Shown piece by piece: positions 6,735 to 7,616 of a DNA stretch of 7,616 nucleotides (positions are counted from its first letter, which is position 1; each line of letters begins with the position of its first letter). Below the pieces are notes generated by a model, which saw only the letters and a program-made list of their open reading frames with translations, did no database searches and was not told the origin of the DNA. Source of the stretch: Parcubacteria group bacterium Athens0714_26 (GTDB lineage Bacteria > Patescibacteriota > Minisyncoccia > UBA6257 > 02-FULL-45-10c); NCBI GenBank assembly GCA_007376745.1, contig VMGU01000022.1:1-7616 (forward strand). The letters are read 5' to 3'. A program made the translations under genes and the position numbers.

Positions 6735-7459
6735 TTCGTTGGGAAATCTTTAATTTCCGAGAACAATATTTTCCAAGGCGCGAAAACCGCTTCTGTTATT
6801 ATAGAGGAGGACATTTTTGATTTTCCTTTAACGCGTTCTTCGAAATGTATAGGAAACTCAATCGCTCGGGCGTTATTTTTTAACAGATGATGTTTAAAAC
6901 TAAATTGAAAAGCATATCCTCTGGGGAGCAGTAGGTCTAAATTTATCTTTTTTAAAATAGAGGTTTTAATCAGATTAAAACCAGCAGTCCAATCTTTGAT
7001 TTTGAAGCCTAAAATTATTTGAACATAAATATTTGCCCCGTAACTTAAAAGTTTTCTCCAGAATTCCCATTCTTTGGCTACGCTGCCGCCGTGGATATAT
7101 CTTGAGCCGATAACCAAATCATGATTTTTTGATAATTTTATCATTTCAGGAAGATATTTCGGATTATGAGAAAAATCGCCGTCCATCATAATGATGTTTT
7201 CAAAATTTTGCCGGCTTTCCATTATTTTTTTAAATCCCGCCACATAAGCTTTGCCCAGTCCTTGTTTGGCCGCGCGTTTTAAAAGTGAAAGATTTGGGTA
7301 TTGTGTTTTGAGTTTTTCTATTATTTTGGCGGTGCCGTCAGGAGAATTGTCGTCCACGACCATTATGTAAATATCGGGAATTAAGTTAAAAATTGTTTTA
7401 ATAAGTAGTTCAATAGAATCTTTTTCGTTGTAGGTCGGAATGATAATAATGTTTGTCAT
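6731..7459 (-). CDS. Polyprenyl-phosphate mannose synthase-like glycosyltransferase (GT2, DPM1-like)
   Basis: The product is 242 aa, a typical length for the soluble catalytic form without C-terminal membrane helices. The motifs run in the expected order: IPTYNE (7-12), VVDDNSPDGTA (34-44, nucleotide binding), KQGLGKAY (65-72), metal-binding DGD in MMDGDFSHNP (91-100), GSRY (118-121), DWTAGF (156-161), GYAFQ (181-185) and FEERVKGKSKM (206-216). All key residues are present, so the enzyme should be active. The family transfers mannose from GDP-mannose, or sometimes another hexose, to a polyprenyl phosphate on the cytoplasmic face. The product is a donor for GT-C enzymes such as the one at 4118-5761. 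The ATG stands just before IPTYNE, as in relatives. No Shine-Dalgarno is visible, and an upstream minus-strand reading frame stops one base before the ATG. Confidence 0.92.
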   Translation of the reverse strand: MTNIIIIPTYNEKDSIELLIKTIFNLIPDIYIMVVDDNSPDGTAKIIEKLKTQYPNLSLLKRAAKQGLGKAYVAGFKKIMESRQNFENIIMMDGDFSHNPKYLPEMIKLSKNHDLVIGSRYIHGGSVAKEWEFWRKLLSYGANIYVQIILGFKIKDWTAGFNLIKTSILKKINLDLLLPRGYAFQFSFKHHLLKNNARAIEFPIHFEERVKGKSKMSSSIITEAVFAPWKILFSEIKDFPTN

Positions 7460-7460
7460 A

Positions 7461-7616
7461 TTATATTAATTTGTAAGAATTCCTAGCGTTGTTCACAGTT
7501 CTCGGACAAATTGTTTCTCGGAAACAGAATAATTTTGCTCCGGCGGCAAAATTTTCTTCGCCCTCGGCGTGCCAGTCCCCGATAAATGGGGACACCGAGC
7601 TGGCACGCCTGCGGGA
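7461..7616 (-). CDS. Possible 3' end of a minus-strand gene, cut by the window edge
   Basis: Reading leftward from 7616, one frame stays open for 51 codons and ends with TAA at 7461-7463. It would encode a C-terminal stretch containing SPFIGDWHAEGEENF, KLFCFRETICPRT and VNNARNSYKLI. Its stop lies one base before the ATG of the GT2 gene, a spacing suited to translational coupling. Against a real gene, the other two minus frames are also open for more than 40 codons, and the DNA is dominated by perfect hairpins. It may therefore be a G+C-rich intergenic repeat that happens to be open. No family is recognised. Confidence 0.27.
   Translation of the reverse strand, partial: SRRRASSVSPFIGDWHAEGEENFAAGAKLFCFRETICPRTVNNARNSYKLI
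7501..7616. repeat. Hairpin-rich, G+C-rich block; candidate dispersed repeat
   Basis: Three palindromes lie in series. TGTTTC/GAAACA has a TCG loop (7512-7526). AATTTTGC/GCAAAATT is an 8-bp stem with loop TCCGGCG (7531-7553). GGCGTGCCAG/CTGGCACGCC is a perfect 10-bp outer stem (7566-7575 with 7600-7609) enclosing TCCCC/GGGGA (7576-7580 with 7588-7592), with the 7-nt bulge CACCGAG. CTCGG recurs at 7501, 7518 and 7563. Composition differs sharply from the AT-rich flank. The block reaches the window edge. If that edge is a contig end, a genome-wide repeat would explain the assembly break. Transcription into or out of it is unknown. Confidence 0.5.

Noticed and set aside
7460..7465. Perfect TATAAT on the minus strand directly before the GT2 ATG
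   Set aside because: A -10 touching the start codon would place the transcript start inside the gene, past the only Met that keeps the IPTYNE motif, and no -35 is visible. It is probably chance in AT-rich DNA.
1..7616. CRISPR array, tRNA, rRNA, transposase, integrase or restriction genes
   Set aside because: I looked on both strands and saw no spaced direct repeats of CRISPR type, no cloverleaf and no motif of these families.

Overview
The window looks like a piece of a Candidatus Patescibacteria (CPR) chromosome, most likely a Parcubacteria-type lineage. This is inferred from architecture, not from a marker gene. The signs are a low-G+C background, mostly weak or badly spaced Shine-Dalgarno sequences, and a large exported protein that joins a peptidoglycan-binding domain to tandem beta-sandwich repeats, a layout common among CPR surface proteins. 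The four main genes read through under the standard bacterial code and end in TAG, TAG, TAG and TAA.

Layout. Positions 1-329 are AT-rich and non-coding as far as I can see. They hold short GCGAATA direct repeats, a 14-bp inverted repeat, a small intrinsic terminator (78-100) and a long A-rich leader. Positions 330-3965 (+) encode a 1211-aa exported surface protein: signal peptide, short coiled coil, peptidoglycan-binding domain, Thr/Gly repeat linker and about six beta-sandwich units. A strong terminator (4007-4039) follows. Positions 4118-5761 (+) encode a 547-aa multi-pass GT-C (PMT/ArnT-like) glycosyltransferase. Nineteen bases later, 5781-6734 (+) encodes a 317-aa exported protein built from the same modules in a different order. 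The last main gene, 6731-7459 (-), is a complete polyprenyl-phosphate-mannose-synthase-like GT2. It converges on the 317-aa gene with a 4-bp overlap at the stop codons. Positions 7460-7616 are more G+C-rich, packed with hairpins and open in all three minus frames. They are either the tail of another minus-strand gene or a dispersed repeat.

How the genes may work together (inference). The GT2 enzyme would charge a polyprenyl phosphate with a hexose on the cytoplasmic face. The GT-C enzyme would use such a lipid-linked sugar on the outer face of the membrane. The two exported wall-binding proteins, both with Thr-rich linkers, are the obvious nearby acceptors. The window could therefore be a compact cassette for making and O-glycosylating the cell surface of an ultra-small bacterium.
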